Source: DASZTV01 sp035548125 (lineage in GTDB: Bacteria > Actinomycetota > Actinomycetes > JAFAQI01). Taken from it: a stretch of 64,000 bases of DNA. The stretch covers positions 1 to 64,000 of the forward strand of contig DASZTV010000006.1 of the NCBI GenBank assembly GCA_035548125.1, read 5' to 3'. The notes beneath the pieces are model-generated. The model had not been told where the DNA came from. It saw only the letters and a list, made by a program, of their open reading frames with translations, and did no database searches. Positions 50,446 to 59,364 of this stretch are shown piece by piece. The stretch's first letter is position 1, and each line of letters begins with the position of its first letter. The translations under genes and the position numbers were made by a program.

Positions 50446-51510
50446 TCAGCTTCCGAATCGGGCGAAGGAGTCGTCAGTCTCCTTTTCCAGGGCAACGACG
50501 AGATCGCGGACAGGTGACGATCTTCCTTGCGCGACGCCTTGCCCTGCCCACAGCGAGAGCACCGAGCTGTCGCCGGCGGCGGCGGCGCGGCGCCGGAGCT
50601 CGCGGGTGAGCTTGTTCATCACCGGGTAGGCCGGCACGCAGACCTCGGCCAGCGCCTCGCTCAACGCGTTGCGGATACCGCGAGCGGCTCGCCCCGAGAA
50701 CGCCTTGGTGATCACCGTGTCGGTGTCCCGCGCGTGCTCGAGCGCGGCCCGGTACGGCGCCGATGTGCCGGCTTCAGGGCAGCGCAGGAAGGCCGTGCCT
50801 AACTGTGCCGCGTCGGCTCCGCCGACAAGAGCCGCCGCGATTCCCCGACCGTCCATGATCCCGCCGGCGGCGATCAGCGGGAGGCTCACGGCCGCGCGGG
50901 CCGCCGCCACCAGCGAGCCGATCCCGACGAGGCTGTCCTCGGGTGGACCGATGAAGCCGCCGCGGTGGCCGCCGGCTTCGGTGCCTTGCAGACAGATCGC
51001 GTCCACTGCCGCCTGCTCGAGGGCGACCGCCTCCGCGAGCGACGTCGCGGTCCCGCACACGACGCTGCCGGCGCCGCGCAACGCGTCGAGGGTGTCGGCT
51101 GAGGGGACGCCGAAGGTGAAGCTGAACAGCGGAACCCGCTCGGCGACGATCACCTCCAGCTGCGCGTCGAAGTCCTCGGCGTACGGCGGATCGAGTCGGA
51201 GCTCGAGGTCGTATGCCGCGGCGAACGGCTCCAGCGCCGCGATCGCGGTGGCGACCGCGGTCTCGTCGATGTCGACCGGCGCGGGCACGAACAGGTTCAC
51301 GCCGAACGGCCGGTCGGTCAGCCGGCGTACCTCACCGATCGCGGCGCGGATCGCGCCGGGATCGTCATAGCCGCAACCGAGCATGCCGATCCCGCCGGCG
51401 TCGCTGATGGCCGCGGCCAGGGCAGGCGTCGAAGGGCCCCCGGCCATCGGTCCACCTACGATCGGCAGCCGGATGCCGAGCGCTCTGGTAACCGCCGTCT
51501 CCCGCCACAT
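50446..51510 (-). CDS. Nitronate monooxygenase / FabK-like FMN enzyme
   Basis: ATG 51510 gives 354 aa: RLPIVGGPMAGGPSTPALAA at the FMN-binding N-terminus, AICLQGTEAGGHRGGF (catalytic-loop GGH, His at about 178) and LPLIAAGGIMDGRGIAAALV, then GADAAQLGTAFL. This is the class II NMO (2-nitropropane dioxygenase) pattern, shared with FabK enoyl reductases. Only 39 bases separate it from the divergent epoxide-hydrolase-like gene, so the promoters overlap. Confidence 0.85.
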   Translation of the reverse strand: MWRETAVTRALGIRLPIVGGPMAGGPSTPALAAAISDAGGIGMLGCGYDDPGAIRAAIGEVRRLTDRPFGVNLFVPAPVDIDETAVATAIAALEPFAAAYDLELRLDPPYAEDFDAQLEVIVAERVPLFSFTFGVPSADTLDALRGAGSVVCGTATSLAEAVALEQAAVDAICLQGTEAGGHRGGFIGPPEDSLVGIGSLVAAARAAVSLPLIAAGGIMDGRGIAAALVGGADAAQLGTAFLRCPEAGTSAPYRAALEHARDTDTVITKAFSGRAARGIRNALSEALAEVCVPAYPVMNKLTRELRRRAAAAGDSSVLSLWAGQGVAQGRSSPVRDLVVALEKETDDSFARFGS

Positions 51511-51549
51511 CTCGAACACATCTTTGCCGGTCGGGCGCAGAATGGCGTC

Positions 51550-52011
51550 ATGAGCGAGCCAGCCGAATCCGAGTCCGCAGCAGCCCCCGGCCGTGCGCCG
51601 GCCGAGGTCGTCAGGGCCTTTCTCACCGCACTCGCGGACGGCGATGCCGAGACCGCGACGAGCCTGGTCGCCGACGGCCTGGTCTACGAGAACGTGTCGC
51701 TGCCCACGATCCGTGGCAAGCAGCGGTTCACGAAGGGCCTGCACGACTTCAACCGCCGCGGCATCGGCTTCGACGTCCGGATCCACCGCATCACCGAGAA
51801 CGGCCCGACGGTCATGACCGAGCGGACCGACGGGCTGAGCTTCCGTCGCTTCCATCAGCAGTTCTGGGTGTGCGGAGTCTTCGAGGTGCACGACGGCGTC
51901 ATCACGCTGTGGCGCGACTACTTCGACTGGCGCGACATCGCCGTGTCTGGTCTGCGCGGCCTCCTGGCGGTCGCGGTGCCGAGCCTCCGCGCGACGATGC
52001 CCCACGAGTAG
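51550..52011 (+). CDS. Limonene-1,2-epoxide hydrolase-like protein
   Basis: The 153-aa SnoaL-like cone fold has VVRAFLTALADGDAETATSL, VMTERTDGLSF with the Arg-Asp pair, and QFWVCGVFEVHDGVITLWRD with the second active-site Asp, matching the LEH/EphG family. These enzymes hydrolyse epoxides directly with an Asp-Arg-Asp triad. It overlaps the class V aminotransferase gene by 1 bp (TAGTG). Confidence 0.8.
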   Translation: MSEPAESESAAAPGRAPAEVVRAFLTALADGDAETATSLVADGLVYENVSLPTIRGKQRFTKGLHDFNRRGIGFDVRIHRITENGPTVMTERTDGLSFRRFHQQFWVCGVFEVHDGVITLWRDYFDWRDIAVSGLRGLLAVAVPSLRATMPHE

Positions 52012-53696
52012 TGCTGCCGACCTCCGATCTCCTCGATCGGATCCGCGCTGCCGTCATCGGCGACGACACGTTGATGGACGGGCCCTACGGGCCGCGCCGC
52101 GTCACCTACGCCGACTACACCGCGAGTGGTCGCGCGCTCAGCTTCATCGAGGACTTCATTCGCGAAGCCGTGCTGCCGACCTACGCGAACACGCACACCG
52201 AGTCCAGCGGCACCGGCCGGCAGACCACGCAGCTTCGAGAGGAGGCACGCCGCATCATCCGCGGCGCCATCGGCGGGGACGACGACACGCTCGTCATCTT
52301 CACCGGCTCGGGGGCGACAGGCGCGATCGACAAGATCGTGCGCATCCTCGGGCTGCGCATCCCGTCGCAGCTCGAAGACACCTATTCCCTCTCGGCGGCG
52401 ATCCCTGCGGCTGAGCGTCCCGTCGTCTTCGTCGGCCCGTACGAGCATCACTCCAACGAGCTGCCGTGGCGGGAGTCCATCGCCGACGTCATCGAGATCC
52501 CCGCGGATCAGGATGGCCACATCGACCTCGCGGTGCTCGCCGCCCGCCTGGTGGAACACGCCGATCGACCGCTGCGGATCGGGTCGTTCTCGGCCGCCTC
52601 CAACGTGACCGGCATCGTCACCGACACCGCAGCCGTAGCGCGGCTGCTCCACCAGCACGGCGCGCTGTCGTTCTGGGACTACGCCGCCGCTGCGCCGTAC
52701 GTCGACATCGTGATGTCACCGGTCGGCGATCCCGACGCCAGGCTCGACGCCGTCTTCCTCTCACCGCACAAGCTGATCGGCGGCCCCGGGACTCCGGGTG
52801 TCCTCGCGGTGCGCCGCGAGCTGGTGACCAACCGGGTGCCGTCGGTCCCCGGCGGCGGAACCGTCGCCTACGTCAACCCGCTCGAGCACGTCTACCTCGA
52901 GGATCCCATCGCGCGGGAAGAGGGCGGGACCCCCGACATCATCGGCTCGATCCGGGCCGGCCTCGTGTTCGCTCTCAAGCAAGCCGTCGGCACCGAGCAG
53001 ATCAAGGCGGTCGAGGAGGCGCTGTTGCGTCGCGCGGTCGCGGCCTGGTCGGACGAGCCGGCGATCGAGATCCTCGGCAACGTCGAGGCCGAGCGGCTGT
53101 CGATCGTCTCCTTCGTCGTGCGGCGTCCCGGCGGCCGCTACCTGCACCACAACTTCGTCGTCGCGTTGCTGAACGACCTGTTCGGGGTGCAGGCCCGGGG
53201 CGGCTGCTCGTGCGCGGGTCCGTACGGTCATCGACTGCTCGGCATCGACCTCGAGCACTCCTACGCCTTCCAGCACGAGATCGCGGCAGGCTGCGAGGGC
53301 ATCAAGCCGGGCTGGGTTCGGGTCAACTTCGCCTACTTCCTCGACGAGGCGGTCGCGGACTACCTGATCGAGGCGGTGCGCTTCGTCGCGCGCGAGGGCG
53401 ACCGGTTCCTCGCTGACTACCGGTTCGACCCCAAGTCCGGACTGTGGTGGCACCGGCAGATGAAGAAGGAGTCGCCGCTTCACCTCGCGGACATCTCCTA
53501 CGACGGGATGCCGGCCGACGGCTACTCGAAACATGTCGCCCGCGCTGACGTGTCGATCCTCGGCGGTTACCTCGTCGAGGCCAAGGCACTCGCTGATCAG
53601 CGACCACGAGCGGCGGCTGAGACCGCGCCCACCGGCCTCGATCCCGAGGCCGAGGCACTGCGGTGGTTCGACCTGCCCGCAGTCTGCCTGACCTGA
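52011..53696 (+). CDS. Class V aminotransferase (cysteine desulfurase-like)
   Basis: GTG 52011 gives 561 aa. Landmarks are VTYADYTASGRAL near the start, the cofactor-loop VIFTGSGATGAIDKIVRILG, the phosphate-binding YEHHSNELPWRE and the PLP Lys in LSPHKLIGGPGTPGVLAV. A C-terminal GVQARGGCSCAGPYGH supplies Cys residues where SufS-type desulfurases carry theirs. It is longer than SufS (about 400 aa) by a C-terminal extension. Substrate uncertain; the LEH coupling suggests a shared pathway. Confidence 0.8.
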   Translation: MLPTSDLLDRIRAAVIGDDTLMDGPYGPRRVTYADYTASGRALSFIEDFIREAVLPTYANTHTESSGTGRQTTQLREEARRIIRGAIGGDDDTLVIFTGSGATGAIDKIVRILGLRIPSQLEDTYSLSAAIPAAERPVVFVGPYEHHSNELPWRESIADVIEIPADQDGHIDLAVLAARLVEHADRPLRIGSFSAASNVTGIVTDTAAVARLLHQHGALSFWDYAAAAPYVDIVMSPVGDPDARLDAVFLSPHKLIGGPGTPGVLAVRRELVTNRVPSVPGGGTVAYVNPLEHVYLEDPIAREEGGTPDIIGSIRAGLVFALKQAVGTEQIKAVEEALLRRAVAAWSDEPAIEILGNVEAERLSIVSFVVRRPGGRYLHHNFVVALLNDLFGVQARGGCSCAGPYGHRLLGIDLEHSYAFQHEIAAGCEGIKPGWVRVNFAYFLDEAVADYLIEAVRFVAREGDRFLADYRFDPKSGLWWHRQMKKESPLHLADISYDGMPADGYSKHVARADVSILGGYLVEAKALADQRPRAAAETAPTGLDPEAEALRWFDLPAVCLT

Positions 53697-53823
53697 CCGA
53701 ACTCGTCACGGCGTGCCGTACAAACGGGACTAACGGCCCTATTCCCACATATCGGCGGGTGTCAACGTCTGGTCTGTTCGCGACGTTGAACGGGAGATGT
53801 CGCCCAAGTTAAGGAATCCGACC

Positions 53824-56397
53824 ATGTCTCGCTCACGCCTGCTCACTGCCCGCCGCGGCTTCGCCCTGCTCGCGGCGAGTGCGCTCACCGCCGGCAGCTG
53901 GGGCCTTCCCGCCCTGGCGGCTCACGCCGCCGCAGCCGGAGCGCCGACCTGCTTCGGCCACCGGGCGACCATCGTCGGCACCGCAACGGACGACGACCTT
54001 CGCGGTACGCCGGGCAACGACGTCATCGTCGCCTTCGGCGGCAACGACACGATCAACGCTGGTAAAGGCAACGACCTGATCTGTGATGGTTCGGGCAACG
54101 ACACGATCAACGCCGGCCCGGGCAACGACCGGGTCTCGGCCGGCGGTGGCGACGATTCCATCAAGGCGGGTCGCGGCAACGACACCGTCGACGGCGGGGC
54201 CGGCAACGACCGCATCACCGGCAACCTTGGCGACGACGTACTCGATGGTGGGGCCGGCGACGACACCATCGACGGCGGCAGCGGCGCCGACCGGATCAAC
54301 GGCGGAGCCGATATCGACGGCATAGTCGGCGGCGCCGGTGACGACGTTCTCCACGGCGGCGGCGGGAACGACGCCGTCAACGGCGGAACCGGCCAGGACA
54401 AGGTATTCGGCGATGCCGGTGGTGACAGCGTCCAAGGCGGTACCGACAACGACGTCGAGCACGGCGGCAACGGCAACGACGCCGTACTGGGCAATGCCGG
54501 CAACGACAAGCTGTACGGCGACGCGGGCGACGACGAGATCGAGGGCAACGACGGCTGTGCCTGCACTCCGCACAACGAGCGTGGCAACGACTACGTCAAC
54601 GGTGGGCCCGGCAGCGACACCGTGGACCTGTGGCGGAAGACCAACTCCGGTTCCGGAATCACCGTCGACCTTCCGCACGGCGAGGCGACGGGCGACGGCA
54701 CCACCACCTTGGTCGATGTCGAGTCGGCCGACGTCACGAGCGACAACGTGAACACGCTGATCGGCGACTCGGCCGACAACCGGTTCGACTCGGAGTCCGG
54801 CACCAACCACGTGACCGGCGGCGCGGGCGATGACACCTTCGCCTCGGGTAGTGACGCCAACGGCACCGACGACTTCGACGGTGGCAGCGGCTCCGACACG
54901 ATCGACTTCAGCCGTGCGTACGCCCAGAACGGCGTCTCAGTGGATCTGCGGCTCGGTATCGCGCACTCCAACCGCGAGGTGTCCCTAACCTCGGTCGAGA
55001 ACGTGACCGGATCGACCGGTCCGGACAACATCACGGGCAGCGACGGTCCGAACGTGCTTCGCGGCAACTCCGGCGACGACGTCATCTACGGTGTCGGCGG
55101 GGACGACAAGATCTACGGCGGCGAGGGCAACGACTCGCTCGCCCCTGGCGACGGCAACGACCTGGTGGACGGCGCCGACCCGCTGGAGCCGACGTCCAAT
55201 CCGCAGTTCCAGACTGACAAGGTCTTCTACAGCGACTCGGCGAGCCCGGTGCAGATCGACCTCGCCACTGGCACGGCGACCGGTGACGGAAACGACACGC
55301 TCTTGAACATCGACAACGCCTCCGGTTCGCTGCACGACGACTCGATCATCGGCGACGACGCTGCGAACGAGCTGGCCGGCAGCGGTGGCAACGACACCAT
55401 CCAAGGCGCCGGTGGCAACGACACCCTGATCGGGGGGGACGGCGACGACCATCTCGACGGTGGTCCCGGATCGGACCTGGTCAGCTTCCGCACCTCGGCT
55501 TCCGCAGTGACCGTGGACCTCGGCACTGGTACCGCCACTGGTCAGGGTAGTGACACGATCACCGGGATCGAGAACATCCTCGGGTCGGTGTTCGACGACA
55601 CCCTGACCGGTGACGACGGTCCGAACGAGATCCACGGCGGCTACGGCAACGACACCCTCAACGGCGCCGGCGGCAACGACGTCATGTACGACGTTAGCGG
55701 CGACGACACGATCAACGGTGGCGCCGGCGACGACCGGATCAACGGCGAGGTCGGCGACGATGTGATCACCGGTGGCCCCGGTAACGACCAGTTCTACGAC
55801 GAATCCGGCGCGGACTCCTACGACGGTGGTGACGGCTCCGACACGATCGTCTACTCGAGCTCACCCGTCGCGATCAACGCCGACCTCGTCGCGGGGACGA
55901 TCAAGGGCGCCGACCTCGACACCGTGACCTCGGTCGAGAACGTTGTGGCAACCGACTACGCCGACATCATCCACGGCGACGACGCCGACAACATCCTGGT
56001 CGGCGGCGCCGGCCGTGACCAGCTGTTCGGCGGTGGCGGCGACGACTCGCTGCAAGGCGGCGCAAACGCCGACGTCCTCGACGGTGGCGCTGGCACGGAT
56101 GCCGTCGACTTCAGCGACTCCACCCGGGCGGTGAAGGTCGACCTCACGGCGGGGTTCGCGAACTATGACGGCGGCGACCGGCTGACGAACGTCGAGAACG
56201 TCTCCGGATCGCAGTACGCCGACGTGCTGATCGGCGACGAGGGTCCCAACGTCATCCTCGGCGGCAACGGGGACGACACGATCTTCGGCGGCGGCGGGGA
56301 CGACACGCTCGACGGCCAGGCCGGCAACGACATCATCGACGGTGGGGACGGCATCGACCACTGCGTCGGCGAGCACGTCGGGAACTGCGAGTCCTAG
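53824..56397 (+). CDS. Secreted RTX-type calcium-binding repeat protein
   Basis: ATG 53824 (AAGGAA 8 bases upstream) starts a signal peptide (RRGFALLAASALTAGSWGL). The 857-aa protein is almost entirely hemolysin-type nonapeptides GGxGxDxUx in blocks (for example GGAGNDRITGNLGDDVLDGG), separated by spacer strands such as VTVDLGTGTATGQGSDTI and IDLATGTATGDGNDTLL. RTX blocks bind Ca2+ and fold as beta-rolls outside the cell. No catalytic domain is seen. A Cys-containing loop (CACTPHNERGNDY) interrupts the repeats near residue 250. Its stop overlaps the dipZ stop by 4 bp. Confidence 0.88.
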   Translation: MSRSRLLTARRGFALLAASALTAGSWGLPALAAHAAAAGAPTCFGHRATIVGTATDDDLRGTPGNDVIVAFGGNDTINAGKGNDLICDGSGNDTINAGPGNDRVSAGGGDDSIKAGRGNDTVDGGAGNDRITGNLGDDVLDGGAGDDTIDGGSGADRINGGADIDGIVGGAGDDVLHGGGGNDAVNGGTGQDKVFGDAGGDSVQGGTDNDVEHGGNGNDAVLGNAGNDKLYGDAGDDEIEGNDGCACTPHNERGNDYVNGGPGSDTVDLWRKTNSGSGITVDLPHGEATGDGTTTLVDVESADVTSDNVNTLIGDSADNRFDSESGTNHVTGGAGDDTFASGSDANGTDDFDGGSGSDTIDFSRAYAQNGVSVDLRLGIAHSNREVSLTSVENVTGSTGPDNITGSDGPNVLRGNSGDDVIYGVGGDDKIYGGEGNDSLAPGDGNDLVDGADPLEPTSNPQFQTDKVFYSDSASPVQIDLATGTATGDGNDTLLNIDNASGSLHDDSIIGDDAANELAGSGGNDTIQGAGGNDTLIGGDGDDHLDGGPGSDLVSFRTSASAVTVDLGTGTATGQGSDTITGIENILGSVFDDTLTGDDGPNEIHGGYGNDTLNGAGGNDVMYDVSGDDTINGGAGDDRINGEVGDDVITGGPGNDQFYDESGADSYDGGDGSDTIVYSSSPVAINADLVAGTIKGADLDTVTSVENVVATDYADIIHGDDADNILVGGAGRDQLFGGGGDDSLQGGANADVLDGGAGTDAVDFSDSTRAVKVDLTAGFANYDGGDRLTNVENVSGSQYADVLIGDEGPNVILGGNGDDTIFGGGGDDTLDGQAGNDIIDGGDGIDHCVGEHVGNCES

Positions 56398-58145
56398 CCG
56401 AAGGTGAAGTCGTAGGCCTTGATCCCTGGGGCGAAGCTCAGCTGCAGCACGCCGCGCTGCGCCTGGGCCGCGGCGAGGATGGTGTAGAGCGTGGGCACTC
56501 CCGACACGTGCTGGGTGGCGAGCGGCTTGCCGTTGAGGGAGGCGGTCACCGTTCCGGATCCGGCCATGACGAGGTAGACGTCCGACGCGTTGACGTTGAT
56601 CCGTAACCCTGCACCGGACCCCGCCACGATGTCCTCGGCGCCGACCGTCCAGGTCCCGCCGTACGTGACATGCCCCGCCGCCAGCGTCGACGCGTAGGTG
56701 TAGGCGCGCGGCTGGTCGTGCGTGACCGGCGTGCCTGAGTACCGCTCCAGCCGCTCGTAGCCGAGGTAGGTCTCAGGGGTCGACGCCTGCGTCGGTGTCC
56801 GGTCGGGGACGGCGGTGGTCGCCGGCAGGTGCTGGGCTCCCGCGGCGGTGAGCAGGGCGCGGATCGCCGCCTCGGTCCGCCCGTAGTCGCCCTCGCCGAC
56901 CGATCCGTAACGGACGTCACCATGCGCGTCGATGAGGTACTCGGCGGGCCACGAGTCGTTCCCCCACGCGTTCCACGTGCCGTACGCGTTGTCCATCGCC
57001 ACCGGGTAGCGGATCTTCAGTCGTGACACGGCGGCCTGGACGTTGCCGGCGTCGTGCTCGAAGTCGAACTCCGGCGTGTGGACGCCCACCACGTCGAAGC
57101 CGTCGCCGTGATAGCGCGAGTACCAGCCTTCGACGTGCGGCAGGCTGCGGAGGCAGTTGATGCAGGAGTACGTCCAGAAGTCGATCAGCACGACCTTCCC
57201 GCGCAGCTGGGACAACCGCACCGCCGCTCCGGCGGGAGTGTTGAGCCAGCGAGTCACCGCCGCGAAGTCAGGTGCGGGTCCGTAGTCCGGCAGGTCCGAG
57301 GCCGAGAGGGTCGGCACCTGGTCCGCCATCGGGACGAAGGACGGGCTTGCCGACGGGGTGGAGCCGTGCAGGGCGTTCTGCAGGTTCTTGGCTTGTGCCG
57401 ATTCGTGGGGGTTGCCGATGTGTTGGAGATCGGATCGGATCGACGTGCTGTTCGTCAGGTGCTGCTCGATCGACGTCGTGTAGGACGGGATGGACGTCTG
57501 CAGCGACGTCGCTGCGCCGAACGTGATCGCGATCGCGCTCGCCAGCAGCATCACTCCGCCCGCCTGCCGGACGCGCACGGCGTGCGCGCGCAGCCAGGCG
57601 ACGGTCGTCGTCAGCCGCTCCGTGAGCAGGACGAGGGCGAAGATCGGCGCAGCGATGCCCAAGGAGTACGACGCGGTCAGCGCGATCGCGTCGAACCCGA
57701 ACGACCCGTGGCGAGCGCCGACCGCGCTGATCGCCGAGAAGATCGGGCCGGCGCACGGCAGGTACAGCAGTCCCAGCGACGCGCCCAGAACCAGGCCGCG
57801 CGCGGAGCTGTCCGGGGCGCGACCGACGCCGAGCCGCGCGAACGGCCGCTCGATCAGCTCTCCGGCCCGCGGCACGAGGAAGCCGATCGCGAGGACGTAC
57901 AGCACGACCAGGGCGAAGTCGTAGCGCAACCCCAGCGGCAACCCGAGGGCGGTCAGGATCCGGATCGACAGCAGCGCCGAGAGCCCGAAGGCGAGCGCCA
58001 GACCGGTGGCGATGGCGATCGCGCGGCGACGCCCACCTGCGGTGATCCCCGAGGCGACGACCGCCGGGAGGACAGGCAGGATGCACGGCGTCACGATCGT
58101 GAGCAGGCCGGCCAGGAAGCCGATCAGTAGCAGCAGCGGATTCAT
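56394..58145 (-). CDS. dipZ: DipZ-like CcdA-thioredoxin fusion protein
   Basis: ATG 58145 gives 583 aa (an upstream TTG at 58154 is possible). The N-terminal CcdA/DsbD membrane domain has six or so helices with TPCILPVLP and LPCAGPIFS holding the redox Cys pair. Then a TlpA-like thioredoxin domain with TYSCINCLRSLPHVEGWY, and a C-terminal beta domain of about 150 residues (GGTWTVGAEDIVAGSGAG). This is the order of M. tuberculosis DipZ. It should carry electrons across the membrane to exported thiols. Convergent with the RTX gene. Confidence 0.9.
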   Translation of the reverse strand: MNPLLLLIGFLAGLLTIVTPCILPVLPAVVASGITAGGRRRAIAIATGLALAFGLSALLSIRILTALGLPLGLRYDFALVVLYVLAIGFLVPRAGELIERPFARLGVGRAPDSSARGLVLGASLGLLYLPCAGPIFSAISAVGARHGSFGFDAIALTASYSLGIAAPIFALVLLTERLTTTVAWLRAHAVRVRQAGGVMLLASAIAITFGAATSLQTSIPSYTTSIEQHLTNSTSIRSDLQHIGNPHESAQAKNLQNALHGSTPSASPSFVPMADQVPTLSASDLPDYGPAPDFAAVTRWLNTPAGAAVRLSQLRGKVVLIDFWTYSCINCLRSLPHVEGWYSRYHGDGFDVVGVHTPEFDFEHDAGNVQAAVSRLKIRYPVAMDNAYGTWNAWGNDSWPAEYLIDAHGDVRYGSVGEGDYGRTEAAIRALLTAAGAQHLPATTAVPDRTPTQASTPETYLGYERLERYSGTPVTHDQPRAYTYASTLAAGHVTYGGTWTVGAEDIVAGSGAGLRINVNASDVYLVMAGSGTVTASLNGKPLATQHVSGVPTLYTILAAAQAQRGVLQLSFAPGIKAYDFTFG

Positions 58146-58180
58146 CCCGCTCAAACGTACGTCGGCGGGGCGTGACCTGG

Positions 58181-58200
58181 TTCAACTCCGCCTCGTTGAA
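58181..58200. promoter_or_regulatory. TTCAAC-N8-GTTGAA inverted repeat
   Basis: A perfect 6-8-6 dyad in the 124-bp divergent region between dipZ and the GH26-like gene. It could be an operator for either; no cognate regulator is adjacent. Confidence 0.35.
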
Positions 58201-58269
58201 ACCTCGGGCGCGAACTTCGTCGCGGCTCGATAGCATTTGCACTCGAATCCACGAGGAGGGCGACGACCG

Positions 58270-59361
58270 ATGGCCCGCGGTCGCCGAGTGTTTGCGTTCG
58301 GCGTCTTTCTGGTCCTTGGCGTGGTGTCAGCGGTGACACCGGCGGCAGCCGGTGCGCGCCGTCACCCGGTCCTGACTCCCACGGTGTCGGCGAACCATCC
58401 AAGCGGCGCCTCGGCGGTTGAGTCGGAGGCCAGCCCGCACTGGCTGTCCGGCACCTTCGCCGGGTTCTCGGCGGTTGCCGACAAGGACTTCGGCGTCTGG
58501 CGCGGCCGTCCGATCACGAGCGCCACCGACTTCCAGACCAACGCCTCGTGGCAGGCCTTCGACAGCACCGAGCGGGTGATCAAGGACTGGCGCGGCCAGA
58601 ACGCAGGGATCCGGCTGTCGATCGCCGTACCCCTTTGGGCCGGCTACGGCGATCACCTGGCTGCGGCCGCGAGCGGCTACTACGACCAGCACTTCGTGAC
58701 GATGGCCCGCCGGCTGGTCGCTGCCGGTCTCGGCGACTCCGTCCTGCGCATCGGCTGGGAGTTCAACGGGGGTTGGTTCCGGTGGGGCATCACGGCCCAC
58801 GGCAAGCCGTACCAGTACGCGACTCGGGCACGGGAGTTCGCCTCGGCGTGGCGTCACATCGTGACGGCGATTCGCAGCGTCAAGGGCGGCCATTTCGGCT
58901 TCGACTGGTGCGTGTCGGCGGGGCCGCACTACCGGCACCTCGACCTGGCGTACCCGGGCAACTCCTACGTCGACTACATCGGCATGGACGTCTATGACTG
59001 GAACCGGGCCGGCGTCGCGAACACGCCGAGCGCGAGGTGGCACGCGATCCTGCATCAAGGCACCGGCCTGTCATGGCTGGCCAAGTTCGCCGCGGCGCAC
59101 GGCAAGCAAGTGTCGATCCCGGAGTGGGCGCTCGTCCACGACTCGGTCCAGCGCAAGCACTCCGGGGGCGACGACAAGTCGTTCGTCCGCCACATGCACA
59201 GGTGGTTCGCGACCCACAACCTCGGCTACGAGAACTACTTCAACGCCTCCGACGGCTGGATGTCGTTCCAGATGAACGGTTCGAGCAACCAGTTCCCCGT
59301 CGCAGGCAAGGTCTACCGGTCGCTGTGGGCCCGGGTCGGCGGCGTGAGCCGCCTGCACTAG
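58270..59361 (+). CDS. Exported GH26-like beta-mannanase-type glycosidase
   Basis: ATG 58270, with GGAGG upstream, gives 363 aa including a signal peptide (RVFAFGVFLVLGVVSAVTPA). The GH26 acid/base Glu is in LRIGWEFNGGWFRWG and the nucleophile Glu in VSIPEWALVHD, in the right order and spacing. Mid-sequence YIGMDVYDW is also family-typical. GH26 enzymes cut mannans or mixed-linkage glucans. Confidence 0.8.
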   Translation: MARGRRVFAFGVFLVLGVVSAVTPAAAGARRHPVLTPTVSANHPSGASAVESEASPHWLSGTFAGFSAVADKDFGVWRGRPITSATDFQTNASWQAFDSTERVIKDWRGQNAGIRLSIAVPLWAGYGDHLAAAASGYYDQHFVTMARRLVAAGLGDSVLRIGWEFNGGWFRWGITAHGKPYQYATRAREFASAWRHIVTAIRSVKGGHFGFDWCVSAGPHYRHLDLAYPGNSYVDYIGMDVYDWNRAGVANTPSARWHAILHQGTGLSWLAKFAAAHGKQVSIPEWALVHDSVQRKHSGGDDKSFVRHMHRWFATHNLGYENYFNASDGWMSFQMNGSSNQFPVAGKVYRSLWARVGGVSRLH

Positions 59362-59364
59362 CCG

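Noticed and set aside
53980..56380. Periodic 27-bp repeats that could be a satellite or CRISPR
   Set aside because: They encode RTX nonapeptides in frame and vary in sequence as protein repeats do.
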